A stretch of DNA of 64,000 nt, taken from positions 1,426,001 through 1,490,000 of the forward strand of contig NZ_CP108476.1 of the NCBI RefSeq assembly GCF_036226465.1, in the 5' to 3' direction. Source of the stretch: Kitasatospora sp. NBC_01250 (GTDB lineage: Bacteria; Actinomycetota; Actinomycetes; Streptomycetales; Streptomycetaceae). The notes under the pieces are model-generated. The model searched no databases. It was not told the DNA's origin and was given only the letters and a program-made list of their open reading frames with translations. Below, one piece after another: positions 1 to 12,007 of the stretch (position 1 is the stretch's first letter; the number at the start of each line of letters is the position of its first letter). Position numbers and translations under genes: made by a program.

Positions 1-730
1 CCTCGGCGTCGTCGGCGAACTCGGCGCCGTGGCCCACGTAGTACTGCGCCGCGTAGCCTCCGGCGAACTCGGGTAGCACATCGGTCAGTTCGGGGTGGAT
101 GGTGGCACAGTGGTAGCACTCCATGAAGTTCTCGACGATCAGCTTCCAGTTGGCTCCCACCTCGTAGCGGATCCGGCGGCCGACCGCGAGCTCCTCGGTC
201 CGGTAGCGCTCGATCGCCTCGGGATCGCCCAGGCGCTGCGTCGCGGCGCCGATCACGTCGGCCTCGAAGGACGGCGGCTCGTCGGCCAGGCAGACCCACA
301 CATAGCCGAGCCACTCGCGCACGTGCACCGGGACCAGGCCGTAGGTGGTGCGGTCGACGTCCGGCATGCTGGTGAGGTTGGGCGCGGCGACGAGCTTGCC
401 GTCCAGGCCGTAGGTCCAGGCATGGTAGGGACATTGGAAGTTCCGCTTGACCTCGCCCTGCTCCTCGGTGCAGAGCCGCGCGCCGCGGTGGCGGCAGATG
501 TTGAGGAAGGCCCTGACGCTGTCGTCCCGGGACCGGGTGACCAGCACGCTCTCCCGGCCGACCTGCACGGTCCGGAAGCTGCCCGGCTTGTCCAGGTCAC
601 TCGCGCGCACGGCGCAGAACCACATCGGCTCGAATATCTTCTCCTGCTCCAGCGCGAAGGTCTGCGGGTCGGTGTAGGAGGAGCCCGGGAGAGTGCGGAT
701 CAGGCTCGGCGGGAGCTCGCTCGCGGTCAC
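1..730 (-). CDS. gbcA: Rieske aromatic-ring-hydroxylating-type oxygenase, alpha subunit; probable glycine betaine monooxygenase (3' part outside window)
   Basis: The first 243 codons of a Rieske non-haem iron oxygenase; the catalytic C-terminal half lies beyond the left edge. The Rieske [2Fe-2S] motif is visible as CRH followed about 16 residues later by CPYH, and further on ENFMECYHC, which fits the start of the mononuclear iron site. The start is a GTG at 730 with a GAAAGG element upstream. GbcA-type enzymes demethylate glycine betaine to dimethylglycine and formaldehyde using a partner reductase (GbcB). The specific substrate is inferred from the neighbours: a dimethylglycine-type oxidase 77 bp upstream in the same orientation, choline/betaine-aldehyde dehydrogenases and sarcosine oxidase. 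Carnitine or another quaternary amine is the main alternative. Confidence 0.8.
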   Translation of the reverse strand, partial: MTASELPPSLIRTLPGSSYTDPQTFALEQEKIFEPMWFCAVRASDLDKPGSFRTVQVGRESVLVTRSRDDSVRAFLNICRHRGARLCTEEQGEVKRNFQCPYHAWTYGLDGKLVAAPNLTSMPDVDRTTYGLVPVHVREWLGYVWVCLADEPPSFEADVIGAATQRLGDPEAIERYRTEELAVGRRIRYEVGANWKLIVENFMECYHCATIHPELTDVLPEFAGGYAAQYYVGHGAEFADDAE

Positions 731-807
731 GGCGGTAGGCCTTTCGTCGGAGGAAGGCACGGCTGGAGATGGATCCGGATGACGGCCCCGGTCCGCCCGA
801 CACCTGT

Positions 808-3372
<2,565 letters not shown>

Positions 3373-3430
3373 TCACAAGCTGTCAAGACCCGCCGCCGGG
3401 CCCGGCCGTATGCCATCCGAGCAGCCTCCC

Positions 3431-3459
3431 TTGACAGGGATATGGGGCCCTTCCATACT
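3431..3459 (+). promoter_or_regulatory. Sigma70-type promoter for the betaine-aldehyde dehydrogenase gene
   Basis: TTGACA at 3431-3436, a 17-base spacer and CATACT at 3454-3459 give a near-consensus vegetative promoter. The predicted start point near 3466 abuts the palindrome at 3469-3504, so the promoter looks strong but repressible. Confidence 0.65.
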
Positions 3460-3468
3460 CGCCGACAA

Positions 3469-3504
3469 GTTGCGCATGGAGACAAACGTCTCGTATCGCG
3501 CAAC
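3469..3504. promoter_or_regulatory. Long imperfect palindrome, candidate operator of betB
   Basis: The arms begin GTTGCGC and end GCGCAAC, with an inner GAGAC / GTCTC pair around AAAC. The left arm (15 nt) and right arm (17 nt) differ only by a small bulge and one mismatch. It starts about 3 bases after the predicted transcription start and carries the same GTTGCGC half-site as the other intergenic regions of this cluster. It could also fold as an RNA hairpin in the leader. Confidence 0.6.
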
Positions 3505-3524
3505 TCGCGAGAAAGGCGGCTCCT

Positions 3525-5021
3525 GTGCCCCCATCCCTCGACCCGGCCTGCCTGCTGATCGACGGCGCCTGGACGCCGGCCGAGGACGGCCGACAGCGAG
3601 CGGTCGTCAATCCCTTCGACTCCTCGACCCTGGCAGGGGTCGCCGAGGCGTCCGAAGCCGACACCGACCGCGCGGTCCGCGCCGCCCGGTCCGCCTTCGA
3701 CGAGGGCTCCTGGGCCCGCGCGCCGTCCGCGCACCGCGCGGGCGTGCTCACCGCCACCGCCGACGCGCTCCAGTCGCAGCGGGAACAGCTGGCGCGGCTG
3801 GAGACGCTCGACACGGGCAAGACCCTGGCCGAGAGCCGGATGGACGTCGACGACGCCACCGCCGTCCTGCGCTACTACGCGGCGCTGGTGACCTCGGACG
3901 CCGGCCGGACGATCGACACCGGGCGGCCGGACGCGATCAGCCGGGTGGTCCACGAGCCCGTGGGCGTCTGCGCACTGATCACACCGTGGAACTACCCGCT
4001 GCTGCAGATCGTCTGGAAGCTCGCTCCCGCCCTGGCGGCCGGCAACACCGTGGTGGCGAAGCCCAGCGAGGTCACACCGCTGACCACGATCCGTCTCTTC
4101 CGGCTGCTCCAGGCGGAGTTGGAGCAGGCCGGCGCGCCGGGCGGAACAGCGAACCTGGTCCTGGGCGGTGGCGCGGTCGGCGCCGCACTCGCCCGGCATC
4201 CCGCGGTCGACCTGGTCTCCTTCACCGGCGGCCTGGCCACCGGTCGCTCGGTGATGCGGGCGGCGGCCGACACGGTCAAGAAGGTCGCCCTGGAACTCGG
4301 GGGCAAGAACCCCAACATCGTCTTCGCCGATGCCGACCTCGACGCGGCCCTCGACTTCGCGCTCACCGCCGCCTTCCTGCACTCCGGCCAGGTCTGCTCG
4401 GCCGGCTCGCGACTGCTGCTGCACCGCAGCCTGCACGCCGACTTCACCGCCGAGCTCGCCCGCCGAGCCGACCTCATCCGGCTCGGCGACGGGCTCGACA
4501 AGGGCACCGAGACCGGCCCGCTGGTCTCCGCCGAGCACCGCCGGAAGGTCGAGGACCACATCGCGGGCGCCCTCGCCGCGGGCGCCGTGCTCCGCGCCGG
4601 CGGCAGCCGGCCCACCGAGCCCGAGCTCCAGGCGGGATTCTTCCTGCGGCCCACCGTCCTGGACGGCTGCCACCCGGGCATGGCGGTGGTCCGCGAGGAG
4701 GTGTTCGGCCCCGTCCTCACCGTCGAACTCTTCGACGACGAGGACGAGGTGGTGGCCCTGGCCAACGACACCCCGTACGGTCTGGCGGGCGCCGTGTGGA
4801 CGCAGGACACCGGACGCGGCGAGCGCGTCGCATCCCGGCTCCGGCTCGGCACCGTCTGGATCAACGACTACCACCCGTACGTGCCGCAGGCCGAATGGGG
4901 CGGCTTCAAGCAGTCCGGCACCGGCCGCGAACTCGGCCCGTCCGGCCTGCGCGAGTACCAGGAGTCCAAGCACATCTGGCGCACCATCACCCCCGCCGCC
5001 CAGCACTGGTTCGGTGGCTGA
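3525..5021 (+). CDS. betB: Betaine-aldehyde dehydrogenase (aldehyde dehydrogenase superfamily)
   Basis: A 498-residue NAD(P)-dependent aldehyde dehydrogenase, full length for the family. Visible motifs are TPWNYPLLQ and KPSEVTP in the cofactor fold, ELGGKNPNIV with the general-base Glu, and the catalytic Cys in SGQVCSAGSR. It begins with a GTG at 3525 behind AAAGGCGG. In this context it converts betaine aldehyde, made by the choline dehydrogenase at 8427-10106, into glycine betaine. It is transcribed divergently from the dimethylglycine oxidase gene from its own promoter with an adjoining palindrome. Other aldehydes are possible; the assignment rests on family plus neighbourhood. Confidence 0.85.
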   Translation: MPPSLDPACLLIDGAWTPAEDGRQRAVVNPFDSSTLAGVAEASEADTDRAVRAARSAFDEGSWARAPSAHRAGVLTATADALQSQREQLARLETLDTGKTLAESRMDVDDATAVLRYYAALVTSDAGRTIDTGRPDAISRVVHEPVGVCALITPWNYPLLQIVWKLAPALAAGNTVVAKPSEVTPLTTIRLFRLLQAELEQAGAPGGTANLVLGGGAVGAALARHPAVDLVSFTGGLATGRSVMRAAADTVKKVALELGGKNPNIVFADADLDAALDFALTAAFLHSGQVCSAGSRLLLHRSLHADFTAELARRADLIRLGDGLDKGTETGPLVSAEHRRKVEDHIAGALAAGAVLRAGGSRPTEPELQAGFFLRPTVLDGCHPGMAVVREEVFGPVLTVELFDDEDEVVALANDTPYGLAGAVWTQDTGRGERVASRLRLGTVWINDYHPYVPQAEWGGFKQSGTGRELGPSGLREYQESKHIWRTITPAAQHWFGG

Positions 5022-5128
5022 CGCGGCATCACTGCACTCCCCCGGCCGCCACGTCCGCACCTGCCGACTCCACCCGGTCCGCGCCGCAAGCACGTCCCCC
5101 GACCCCCTTGCCTGCCACTGGAGCGACC

Positions 5129-6700
5129 ATGAGCAACCCGGGAACCACCAGGACCACCGCGCCCCCACCCACCAACGACTCCACCGACCTCGCGCGCTTC
5201 GGCTACCAGCAGGAACTCCAGCGCTCCCTCGGTTCCTTCTCCAGCTTCGCCGCGGGCTTCAGCTACATCTCGATCATGACCGGCGTGTTCCAGCTCTTCG
5301 GCTTCGGCTTCGCCTCCGGCGGCCCGGCCTTCGTCTGGACCTGGCCGCTGGTCTTCATCGGCCAGGGGGCCGTCGCCCTCTGCTTCGCCGAGATGGCAGG
5401 CCAGTTCCCACTGGCCGGTGGCGTGTACCAGTGGTCGAAACAGATCGCGCGACCGGTCGCCTCGTGGATGGCCGGCTGGATCATGACCATCGGCGCGATC
5501 GTCACCGCGGCCGCCGTCGCCGTCGCGTACCAGGTCATCCTGCCGCAGGTCTCGCTGGCCTTCCAGGTCGTCGGCGGCGCCGCCGACGCCGGAGTGACGA
5601 CCACGCCGAACGGCGCGCAGAACGCGATCGTCCTCGCCCTGGGCCTGGTCGTGTTCACCACGATCGTCAACATCGTGGGCGTCCGCCTGATGGCGAAGAT
5701 CAACAACCTGGGCGTCGCCGTCGAGCTCATCGGCGTCACCCTGCTCATCATCATGCTCGCGGTGCACATCAAGCGCGGCCCACAGGTCGTCCTGCACACC
5801 GCGGGCACCGGTGCCGGTCACTCGTGGGGCTACCTGGGCGCCTTCCTGGTGGCGTCGATCATGAGCGCGTACGTCTTCTACGGCTTCGACACGGCCGGCA
5901 TGCTGGCCGAGGAGACCACCGAGCCGCGCCGCCACGCCCCCCGGGCGATCCTGCGGGCCGTCACCGCCGCCTTCCTGGCCGGCGGGCTGCTCATGCTCGT
6001 CGGGATGATGGCGGTCGGCAACATCAACGCCTCGGAGCTCGGCACGCTCGGCATGCCCTACCTGGTCAAGTCCACCCTCGGCACCGGCCTGGGCGACGCC
6101 TTCCTGATCTGCTCGGCGATCGCCATCACGGTCTGCTGCCTCGCCGTGCAGACCGCCGCCATCCGACTGCTCTTCTCCATGGCCCGCGACGGACGCCTCC
6201 CCTTCGGCGCCGCGCTGGCCAAGGTCTCCCCCAGGTCCAGCACCCCGGTCGCGCCGGCTGTCGTCACCGGCGTGCTGACCATCGCCCTGCTGCTCGTCAA
6301 CATCGGCAACCAGCGGGTCTTCTACATCCTCACCTCGGTCGCCATCATCCTCTTCTACCTGCCCTACCTGCTGGTCACCGCCCCGATGCTGCTGCGCCGC
6401 CTGCGGGGCCGGTGGCCGCGCGCGGACCACGGCCCGTACTTCTCCCTGGGCCGCTGGGGTCTGGTCGTGAACATCGTGGCCGTCGGCTACGGCGTGGCCA
6501 TGACCGTCAATCTGGCGTGGCCGCGAGCCGCCGTCTACGGCGACGACCACTGGTACTACACGTGGGGCGCCATCGTCTTCACCGCGGTGGTCTCGGCCGT
6601 CGGCGGCCTGCTGTACCTGCGCTACGGCAGCCGCGGCGGCACACCGCAGCACACCGCCGCCGAGCCGGTGACGAACGATGGCCTGGCGACCGAGGCCTGA
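5129..6700 (+). CDS. APC-superfamily amino acid / amine permease
   Basis: A 523-residue membrane protein with about 12 hydrophobic helices. It opens with a soluble tail (FGYQQELQRSLGSFSSFA) typical of the amino acid-polyamine-choline transporter superfamily, followed by a glycine-rich first helix pair and the conserved FAEMAGQFPLAGGVYQW segment. The reading frame stays open far upstream, but the true start is the ATG at 5129: the upstream portion overlaps betB in another frame and has no coding character. It lies 107 bp after betB and is probably co-transcribed. The likely cargo is choline, betaine or a related amine, by association only. Confidence 0.8.
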   Translation: MSNPGTTRTTAPPPTNDSTDLARFGYQQELQRSLGSFSSFAAGFSYISIMTGVFQLFGFGFASGGPAFVWTWPLVFIGQGAVALCFAEMAGQFPLAGGVYQWSKQIARPVASWMAGWIMTIGAIVTAAAVAVAYQVILPQVSLAFQVVGGAADAGVTTTPNGAQNAIVLALGLVVFTTIVNIVGVRLMAKINNLGVAVELIGVTLLIIMLAVHIKRGPQVVLHTAGTGAGHSWGYLGAFLVASIMSAYVFYGFDTAGMLAEETTEPRRHAPRAILRAVTAAFLAGGLLMLVGMMAVGNINASELGTLGMPYLVKSTLGTGLGDAFLICSAIAITVCCLAVQTAAIRLLFSMARDGRLPFGAALAKVSPRSSTPVAPAVVTGVLTIALLLVNIGNQRVFYILTSVAIILFYLPYLLVTAPMLLRRLRGRWPRADHGPYFSLGRWGLVVNIVAVGYGVAMTVNLAWPRAAVYGDDHWYYTWGAIVFTAVVSAVGGLLYLRYGSRGGTPQHTAAEPVTNDGLATEA

Positions 6701-6778
6701 CGATCCGTCAAGTACCGTGCCGACAGGACGGCCCCGGGACCACCCTGTGCCCCGTTCCGCCGGCCACCCGACGGCCGA

Positions 6779-7594
6779 CTACTCCAGGCGGAGATAGCCC
6801 AGCCGGGCCGAGACCTCCTCCGCCGCGGACCGGACCGCGGCAGCCACCTCGGGAATGCGGTGCTCGGTCAGCCGGAAGGACGGCCCGGAGGCGCTGATGG
6901 CCGCCACCACCTGCCCGTTGTGCGCCCGCACGGGCGCCGCGACGGCATTGAGTCCCGGCTCCAACTCCTCGACGCAGTAGGCGAAGCCGTCCGTGACGGC
7001 CAGCTTCAGCTGCGCGAGCAGGGCACCGGGATCGGTCACGGTGCGCGGAGTGTAGCGCTCCAGGGGGGCGGCGGTCCTTGCCTTCAGCGCCTCCTCGGGC
7101 AGGTACGCCATGAGCACCTTTCCGCTGGACGTCGCGTGCAGCGGCGTGCGCTGACCGACCCAGTTGTGCGTGGTCAGAGCCGATGGGCCGAACACCTGGT
7201 CGATGTTGACGGCCTCGTTGCCGTCGAGGATCGCCACGTTGATCGTCTCCGCGACCTGGACGGCCAGCCGCTCGCAGACCGGACGGCTCTGCTGGGACAG
7301 GTCCATCCGGACCGTGGCGGCGCCGGCCAGCCGGACCAGGCCCAGGCCCAGGCGGTACTTGCCGCGCTCCCCCGGCTGCTCGACCAGGCCGCGCATCTCC
7401 AGGGCGGCGGCGAGGCGGAAGGCCGTCGACTTGTGCACACCGAGCTCCACCGCGAGTTCGGTGACACCCGTCTCACCACGGCGGGCGAGGATCTCCAGGA
7501 TGGCCACGGCCCGGTCGACGGACTGCACCGGGGACTCCGCCCGCCGCGAGGGGCCCGGCCCCCCAGGGGACCCACCGTTCTGACTGTTGCTCAT
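6779..7594 (-). CDS. IclR-family transcriptional regulator, predicted regulator of the betaine cluster
   Basis: 271 residues. An N-terminal winged helix-turn-helix (VDRAVAILEILARRGETGVT through LGVHKSTAFRLAAAL) is followed by the IclR effector domain (SGKVLMAYLP, YCVEELEPGLNAVAAPV). IclR proteins act as repressors or activators responding to small metabolites. The ATG at 7594 is directly preceded by GCGCAACATTATGCAC, sharing half-sites with the operators upstream of the neighbouring catabolic genes, so autoregulation and control of the whole cluster are likely. It is divergent from the Rieske ferredoxin gene. The effector (choline, betaine or dimethylglycine) is unknown. Confidence 0.85.
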   Translation of the reverse strand: MSNSQNGGSPGGPGPSRRAESPVQSVDRAVAILEILARRGETGVTELAVELGVHKSTAFRLAAALEMRGLVEQPGERGKYRLGLGLVRLAGAATVRMDLSQQSRPVCERLAVQVAETINVAILDGNEAVNIDQVFGPSALTTHNWVGQRTPLHATSSGKVLMAYLPEEALKARTAAPLERYTPRTVTDPGALLAQLKLAVTDGFAYCVEELEPGLNAVAAPVRAHNGQVVAAISASGPSFRLTEHRIPEVAAAVRSAAEEVSARLGYLRLE

Positions 7595-7595
7595 A

Positions 7596-7611
7596 GCGCA
7601 ACATTATGCAC
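7596..7611. promoter_or_regulatory. Candidate autoregulatory operator of the IclR gene
   Basis: GCGCAACATTATGCAC touches the initiation codon (7592-7594, minus strand). Read on the minus strand it contains ATGTTGCGC, matching the half-site at the other five candidate operators. Confidence 0.45.
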
Positions 7612-7638
7612 AGCTTCCCGCCGATGGCATTCGTCCCC

Positions 7639-7698
7639 TTGACAAGCCCTCAGCAGCTCGAAAGCATGTTGCGTAATCCGAATCGTGTTGTGCAATAC
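7639..7698 (+). promoter_or_regulatory. Promoter plus paired operator half-sites for the Rieske ferredoxin gene
   Basis: TTGACA at 7639-7644, a 17-base spacer and a weak AAGCAT at 7662-7667. The direct repeats TGTTGCGTAAT (7667-7677) and GTTGTGCAATAC (7687-7698) follow at the predicted start point. The layout, operator just downstream of a TTGACA promoter, copies that of betB. Confidence 0.5.
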
Positions 7699-7742
7699 GA
7701 TACACCTCGAGCGGATTCGAGGTTCCGAAGCTGGAGGCTCCC

Positions 7743-8063
7743 ATGATCACGGTGTGCCGGATCGACGAACTGCCGCCCGGCGAAGCGCTCCGAGTGACGA
7801 CAGGCGTACCGGCGCCGATCGCCGTCTTCAACGCCGACGGGACCCTGTACGCCGTCGACGACACCTGCACCCACCAGGACGCCTCGCTCGCCGACGGCTG
7901 GTTGGCTGGCTGCTTCGTCGAATGTCCCCTGCACGCGGCCTCCTTCGACCTCCGCACCGGCCGACCGACGTCTCCGCCGGCCAAGTCGGCGCTGCGGACG
8001 CACCGGGTCACGGTGGAGGACGGATGCGTCGTCCTGCACGTCACGGTCGGCGAGCCGGCATGA
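7743..8063 (+). CDS. Rieske [2Fe-2S] ferredoxin
   Basis: 106 residues with the complete Rieske motif: CTH at about residues 41-43 and CPLH about 17 residues later. It is the size of small Rieske ferredoxins that carry electrons from an NAD(P)H ferredoxin reductase to a Rieske oxygenase. The start ATG at 7743 follows GGAGG. The start of a reductase gene overlaps its stop codon (ATGA), but that gene is broken. A plausible electron donor for the oxygenase at the left edge of the window, or a leftover of a separate dioxygenase system. Confidence 0.85.
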   Translation: MITVCRIDELPPGEALRVTTGVPAPIAVFNADGTLYAVDDTCTHQDASLADGWLAGCFVECPLHAASFDLRTGRPTSPPAKSALRTHRVTVEDGCVVLHVTVGEPA

Positions 8064-8375
8064 CGTCCATCGCCGTGGTCGGCGGCTCACTGGCCGGCCT
8101 GAGCACCGTCCGCGGGCTGCGCGCCGAGGGCTACGACGGCTCGATCACCGTCATCGGCGAGGAACGCCACCCCCCGTACGACCGGCCGCCGCTGTCCAAG
8201 GGGGCTTCCTCAAGGGCGGCCTGGAGGCCGGCGCGCTCGCGCTCGGCAGCTCCCCGTCTACCGGCGCCACGGGCATGACGTCGCCGTGCTCGCCGTCGAC
8301 CAGCCCAAGCTCTTCAACCGGCTGCGCCGCACGCTCACGCCGATTCCCGCTGCCACGGCGCCGATCGGGGCTTAG
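8060..8375 (+). pseudogene. Ferredoxin-NAD(P)H reductase remnant (frameshifted, internally deleted)
   Basis: It begins with an ATG overlapping the ferredoxin stop and encodes a clean FAD-binding start, with IAVVGGSLAGLSTVRGL and then HPPYDRPPLSKG, as in oxygenase-coupled ferredoxin reductases. After LSKG the frame shifts at a run of G (8202-8205), where FLKGGLEAGALALG continues in another frame. About 40 codons later a third frame gives LPVYRRHGHDVAVLAVDQP followed by KLFNRLRRTL and a TAG at 8373, which looks like the reductase C-terminus. About 300 middle residues are missing compared with the roughly 400-residue family. Seen: two frame changes and a missing centre. Inferred: the gene is dead and electrons come from a reductase encoded elsewhere. 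Confidence 0.7.
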
Positions 8376-8426
8376 AGGAGGCCCACCCCGAACGGATCCG
8401 TGCGGGCCGCGGGAGCTCGGTGCGGA

Positions 8427-10106
8427 TCAGGTGTTCCCGCGGTGGCGGTAGAACTCGGTGTGGTCCGGTTCGAGGGGAGTGTTGCCGAGGATGAGGTCGG
8501 CGGCCTTCTCGGCGAGCATCATGACGGGGGCGTAGATGTTGCCGTTGGTCACGTACGGCATCGCGGACGCGTCGACCACATGCAGCCCGTCCAGGCCGTG
8601 GACCCCCAGGGTGGCCGGGTCGAGGACCGACATCTCGTCCGTGCCCATCCTGGCGGTGCACGAGGGGTGCAGGGCGGTCTCGCCGTCCTCGGCGACCCAC
8701 TGCAGGATCTCCTCGTCGGTCTCGACCTGCGGTCCGGGCGAGATCTCGCCGTCGCTGAACTCGGCGAAGGCGGGCTGCCCGAGGATCCTGCGGGTGACCC
8801 GGATCGCCTCGACCCATTCCCGGCGGTCCTGAGCGGTGGAGAGGTAGTTGAACCTGAGAGCCGGGTGCTCGCGCGGGTCCGTCGACCTGATCTTCACCGA
8901 ACCCCGGGCGTCGGAGTACATCGGGCCGATGTGCACCTGGTACCCGTGCCCGCCGGCCGGTGCGGAGCCGTCGTAGCGCACCGCGATCGGCAGGAAGTGG
9001 AACATCAGGTTGGGGTAGTCGACGTCCTCGTTGCTGCGGACGAAGCCGCCGCCCTCGAAGTGGTTGGTCGCGCCCGGGCCCGAGCGCAGGAAGAGCCACT
9101 GCGCGCCGATGAACGGGCGCCGCCACAGCTTCATGGCGGGCTGCACGGACACCGGCTGCTTGCACGCGTGCTGGACGTACACCTCGAGGTGGTCCTGCAG
9201 GTTCTCACCGACGCCGGGCAGGTGCTGGACGGCGTCGATGCCGAGCGCGCCCAGCTCCGCCGCGTTGCCGACGCCGGAGAGCTGCAGCAGCTGCGGGGAG
9301 TTGACGGCGCCGCCGGAGAGGATCACCTTGCCTCCCCGCACGCGGTGCGTGGTGCCTCCTCGGCGGTACTCCACACCGACCGCGCGCCTGCCCTCGAAGA
9401 GGACACGACCGACGTGGGCGCGGGTCTGCAGGTCGAGGTTGCGGCGGCCGAGCACCGGGTGCAGGTAGGCGCGGGCGGCGCTGAGCCGGCGCCCGCGGCG
9501 CAGGTTGCGGTCGAAGGGGGCGAAGCCCTCCTGGCGGTAGCCGTTGACGTCGTCCGTGAGCGGGTAGCCGGCCTGCTGGACCGCCTCGAAGAACGCGGAG
9601 AACAAGGGGTTGGCGACCGGCCCGCGCTCCAGGACGAGGGGGCCGTCGTGCCCGCGGAAACCTCGGCCGTCGGCGGCCGGGCCGCCGGCTTCCCGGTCGG
9701 CGAGGCAGTTCTCCATGCGCTTGAAGTAGGGGAGGCAGTGGGCGTAGTCCCAGTCCTTCATGCCGGCGTCGGCGCCCCAACGCTCGTAGTCGAGCGGGTT
9801 GCCGCGCTGGAAGATCATGCCGTTGATGCTGCTGGAGCCACCGAGGACCTTGCCCCGGGCGTGGTAGATCTTCCGCCCGTTCATGAAGGGCTCCGGCTCG
9901 GACTCGTACTTCCAGTCGTAGAACCGGCTGCCGATCGGGAAGGTCAGGGCGGCCGGCATGTGGATGAAGACGTCCCAGGGGTAGTCCGGCCGGCCCGCCT
10001 CCAGCACCAGCACCCGGTTGGCCGGGTCCGCGCTGAGCCGGGCCGCGAGCGCGCAGCCTGCCGACCCTCCGCCGACGATGATGAAGTCGTACTGCTTCAA
10101 GGCCAT
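8427..10106 (-). CDS. betA: Choline dehydrogenase (GMC oxidoreductase)
   Basis: 559 residues, the usual length of BetA. The FAD-binding [14 protein letters not shown] lies near residue 12, with [30 protein letters not shown] and the active-site-region HPSCTARMG near the C-terminus. The ATG at 10106 is preceded by GCAGGA; the frame extends to 10256 without protein-like sequence. It oxidises choline to betaine aldehyde, the substrate of the aldehyde dehydrogenase at 3525-5021. The promoter is TTGACG (10311-10306), 17 bases, GAAACT (10288-10283), with a palindrome containing CTGTTGCGC beyond it. Other alcohols are possible for GMC enzymes, but the neighbourhood supports choline. Confidence 0.85.
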   Translation of the reverse strand: MALKQYDFIIVGGGSAGCALAARLSADPANRVLVLEAGRPDYPWDVFIHMPAALTFPIGSRFYDWKYESEPEPFMNGRKIYHARGKVLGGSSSINGMIFQRGNPLDYERWGADAGMKDWDYAHCLPYFKRMENCLADREAGGPAADGRGFRGHDGPLVLERGPVANPLFSAFFEAVQQAGYPLTDDVNGYRQEGFAPFDRNLRRGRRLSAARAYLHPVLGRRNLDLQTRAHVGRVLFEGRRAVGVEYRRGGTTHRVRGGKVILSGGAVNSPQLLQLSGVGNAAELGALGIDAVQHLPGVGENLQDHLEVYVQHACKQPVSVQPAMKLWRRPFIGAQWLFLRSGPGATNHFEGGGFVRSNEDVDYPNLMFHFLPIAVRYDGSAPAGGHGYQVHIGPMYSDARGSVKIRSTDPREHPALRFNYLSTAQDRREWVEAIRVTRRILGQPAFAEFSDGEISPGPQVETDEEILQWVAEDGETALHPSCTARMGTDEMSVLDPATLGVHGLDGLHVVDASAMPYVTNGNIYAPVMMLAEKAADLILGNTPLEPDHTEFYRHRGNT

Positions 10107-10258
10107 GGTGTCCTGCCATTGCTCTCGGGGCGGTGACGCCGTCTGCGCAAGTCTGGCGAGGTTGCTGCGGGTTGCAGTGGGGGGGTTCCGGCGGGTTCGC
10201 GAGGGCACGGTGACGCGCGGCGCCCGTCGTTGCCGCTGAACAGCAAGTTTCTTCACAA

Positions 10259-10288
10259 GAAACTGTGTTCACAGTGCGCAACAGTTTC
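10259..10288. promoter_or_regulatory. Inverted repeat upstream of betA, overlapping its -10 region
   Basis: GAAACTGT and ACAGTTTC form perfect 8-bp arms around 14 bases. The minus strand reads CTGTTGCGCACTGTG, matching the shared half-site. The -10 hexamer of the betA promoter lies in one arm, so a bound protein would mask it. Confidence 0.55.
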
Positions 10289-10336
10289 GGGACCTACTCG
10301 GGGATCGTCAAGGCCCCCTGCCATCCTCTGGTCAAT

Positions 10337-10357
10337 CTGTTGTGTTAGACGCAACAG
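10337..10357. promoter_or_regulatory. Palindromic operator upstream of the sox operon
   Basis: CTGTTGTGT, TAG, ACGCAACAG: a 9-3-9 inverted repeat with one mismatch, the most symmetric copy of the cluster's half-site. A further GTGCGTAGTCTG follows. It lies about 115 bp upstream of soxB in the 366-bp intergenic region it shares with divergent betA; I saw no other gene in that region. Confidence 0.6.
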
Positions 10358-10472
10358 TGTGCGTAGTCTGAAACACCGCTGAGGAGGTGAGTCACCCACG
10401 GCGCACAGCGAGGATCTGCTCCTGACGCCGATTCCCCAGAGACCGACGCCGTCTCTCCCCAGGAGTCCCGCG

Positions 10473-11690
10473 ATGTCCCACCAGCTGCCCGAGCACCCCG
10501 ACCGGCTGTGGCGCACCCCCGACCCCAAGCGCTCCTACGACGTGGTCATCGTCGGGGCGGGCGGCCACGGGCTGGCCACCGCCTACTACCTCGCCCGCAA
10601 CCACGGGATCACCAACGTCGCCGTGCTGGAACGCGGTTGGCTCGCCGGCGGCAACATGGCCCGGAACACCACCATCATCCGGTCCAACTACCTCTGCGAG
10701 GAGAGCGCGGCGCTGTACGAGCACGCGCTGAAGCTCTGGGAGGTGCTGCCGCAGGAGCTGGAGTACGACTTCCTGTTCAGCCAGCGCGGCGTGCTCAACC
10801 TCGCCCACACCCTGCAGGACGTCCGTGAGGGCACTCGCCGGGTCAACGCCAACCGGCTCGGCGGGGTCGACGCCGAGTGGCTGGACGCCGACCAGGTGCG
10901 CGAGTTCTGCCCGATCGTCAACACCTCCCCCGACGTGCGCTACCCGGTGCTCGGCGCGACGCTGCAGCCCCGGGCCGGCATCGCCAAGCACGACCACGTC
11001 GCCTGGGCGCTGGCGCGCAAGGCGGACGAGTACGGCGTCGACCTGATCCAGGGCTGCGAGGTGACCGGATTCCTGCGCGAGGGCGACCGCGTCGTCGGCG
11101 TGCGGACCAGCCGGGGACCGATCGGCGCGGGGCGGGTCGCACTGGCCGCCGCCGGGCACAGCAGCGTCCTGGCCGACCTGGCCGGACTGCGGCTCCCGGT
11201 GCAGAGCCACCCCCTGCAGGCGCTCGTCTCCGAGCTGCTGGAACCCGTGCACCCCACCGTGGTGATGTCCAACCACGTGCACGTGTACGTGAGCCAGGCC
11301 CACAAGGGCGAGCTGGTCATGGGCGCGGGCGTGGATCCCTACAACGGCTACGGCCAGCGCGGCTCCTTCCACCAGATCGAGCATCAGATGGCCGCGGCGC
11401 TCGAACTGTTCCCGGTCTTCGCCCGGGCGCACGTGCTGCGCACCTGGGGCGGCATCGTCGACGTCACCCCCGACGCCTCGCCGATCATCGGCCCGACGCC
11501 GATCGAGAACCTCTTCCTCAACTGCGGCTGGGGCACCGGCGGCTTCAAGGCGACGCCCGCCTCCGGCTGGGTGTACGCGCACACCATCGCCACCGGCGAG
11601 CCGCACCCGCTGAACGCACCCTTCGGGCTGGAGCGGTTCACCACCGGCGCACTGATCGACGAGCACGGCGCCGCCGCCGTTGCGCACTGA
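10473..11690 (+). CDS. soxB: Sarcosine oxidase, beta subunit
   Basis: 405 residues, matching the heterotetrameric enzyme's beta subunit. The FAD site [17 protein letters not shown] begins near residue 25. His173 in [11 protein letters not shown] falls where the characterised corynebacterial subunit carries covalent FMN, and [15 protein letters not shown] is a family signature. The ATG at 10473 follows CAGGAG. First gene of soxBDAG, which oxidises sarcosine to glycine with transfer of the methyl carbon to tetrahydrofolate, the last step of the betaine pathway encoded here. Confidence 0.95.
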   Translation: MSHQLPEHPDRLWRTPDPKRSYDVVIVGAGGHGLATAYYLARNHGITNVAVLERGWLAGGNMARNTTIIRSNYLCEESAALYEHALKLWEVLPQELEYDFLFSQRGVLNLAHTLQDVREGTRRVNANRLGGVDAEWLDADQVREFCPIVNTSPDVRYPVLGATLQPRAGIAKHDHVAWALARKADEYGVDLIQGCEVTGFLREGDRVVGVRTSRGPIGAGRVALAAAGHSSVLADLAGLRLPVQSHPLQALVSELLEPVHPTVVMSNHVHVYVSQAHKGELVMGAGVDPYNGYGQRGSFHQIEHQMAAALELFPVFARAHVLRTWGGIVDVTPDASPIIGPTPIENLFLNCGWGTGGFKATPASGWVYAHTIATGEPHPLNAPFGLERFTTGALIDEHGAAAVAH

Positions 11691-11713
11691 CCGCACTGAC
11701 CGGAGGACCACGC

Positions 11714-12007
11714 ATGCTGCTGATCGCCTGTCCCTGGTGCGGCGAACGGGACGAGCTCGAGTTCCACTACGGCGGCCAGGCCCATGTCGCCTACCCGGCG
11801 GACCCCGAGGGCCTGTCCGACGCCGAGTGGGGCGAGTACCTGTTCGTGCGCGACAACACCAAGGGCCCCTTCGCGGAACGCTGGTCGCACGCCGCCGGCT
11901 GCCGGCGCTGGTTCAACGTCGTCCGACACACCGTCACCCACCAGATCCTGGCCGTGCCGAGCGATCGCCCGACGGCCGCCGGCCGGCCGAAGCCGGTGAC
12001 CGCATGA
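11714..12007 (+). CDS. soxD: Sarcosine oxidase, delta subunit
   Basis: A 97-residue zinc-binding subunit. C6 and C9 (CPWC) with H59 and C63 (HAAGC) form the expected metal site. It follows soxB by 23 bp, has GGAGG before its ATG, and its stop overlaps the soxA start (ATGA). Confidence 0.93.
   Translation: MLLIACPWCGERDELEFHYGGQAHVAYPADPEGLSDAEWGEYLFVRDNTKGPFAERWSHAAGCRRWFNVVRHTVTHQILAVPSDRPTAAGRPKPVTA

Noticed and set aside
3410..5128. Upstream part of the permease reading frame
   Set aside because: Overlaps betB in another frame and has Arg/Pro-rich non-protein-like sequence; true start is ATG 5129.
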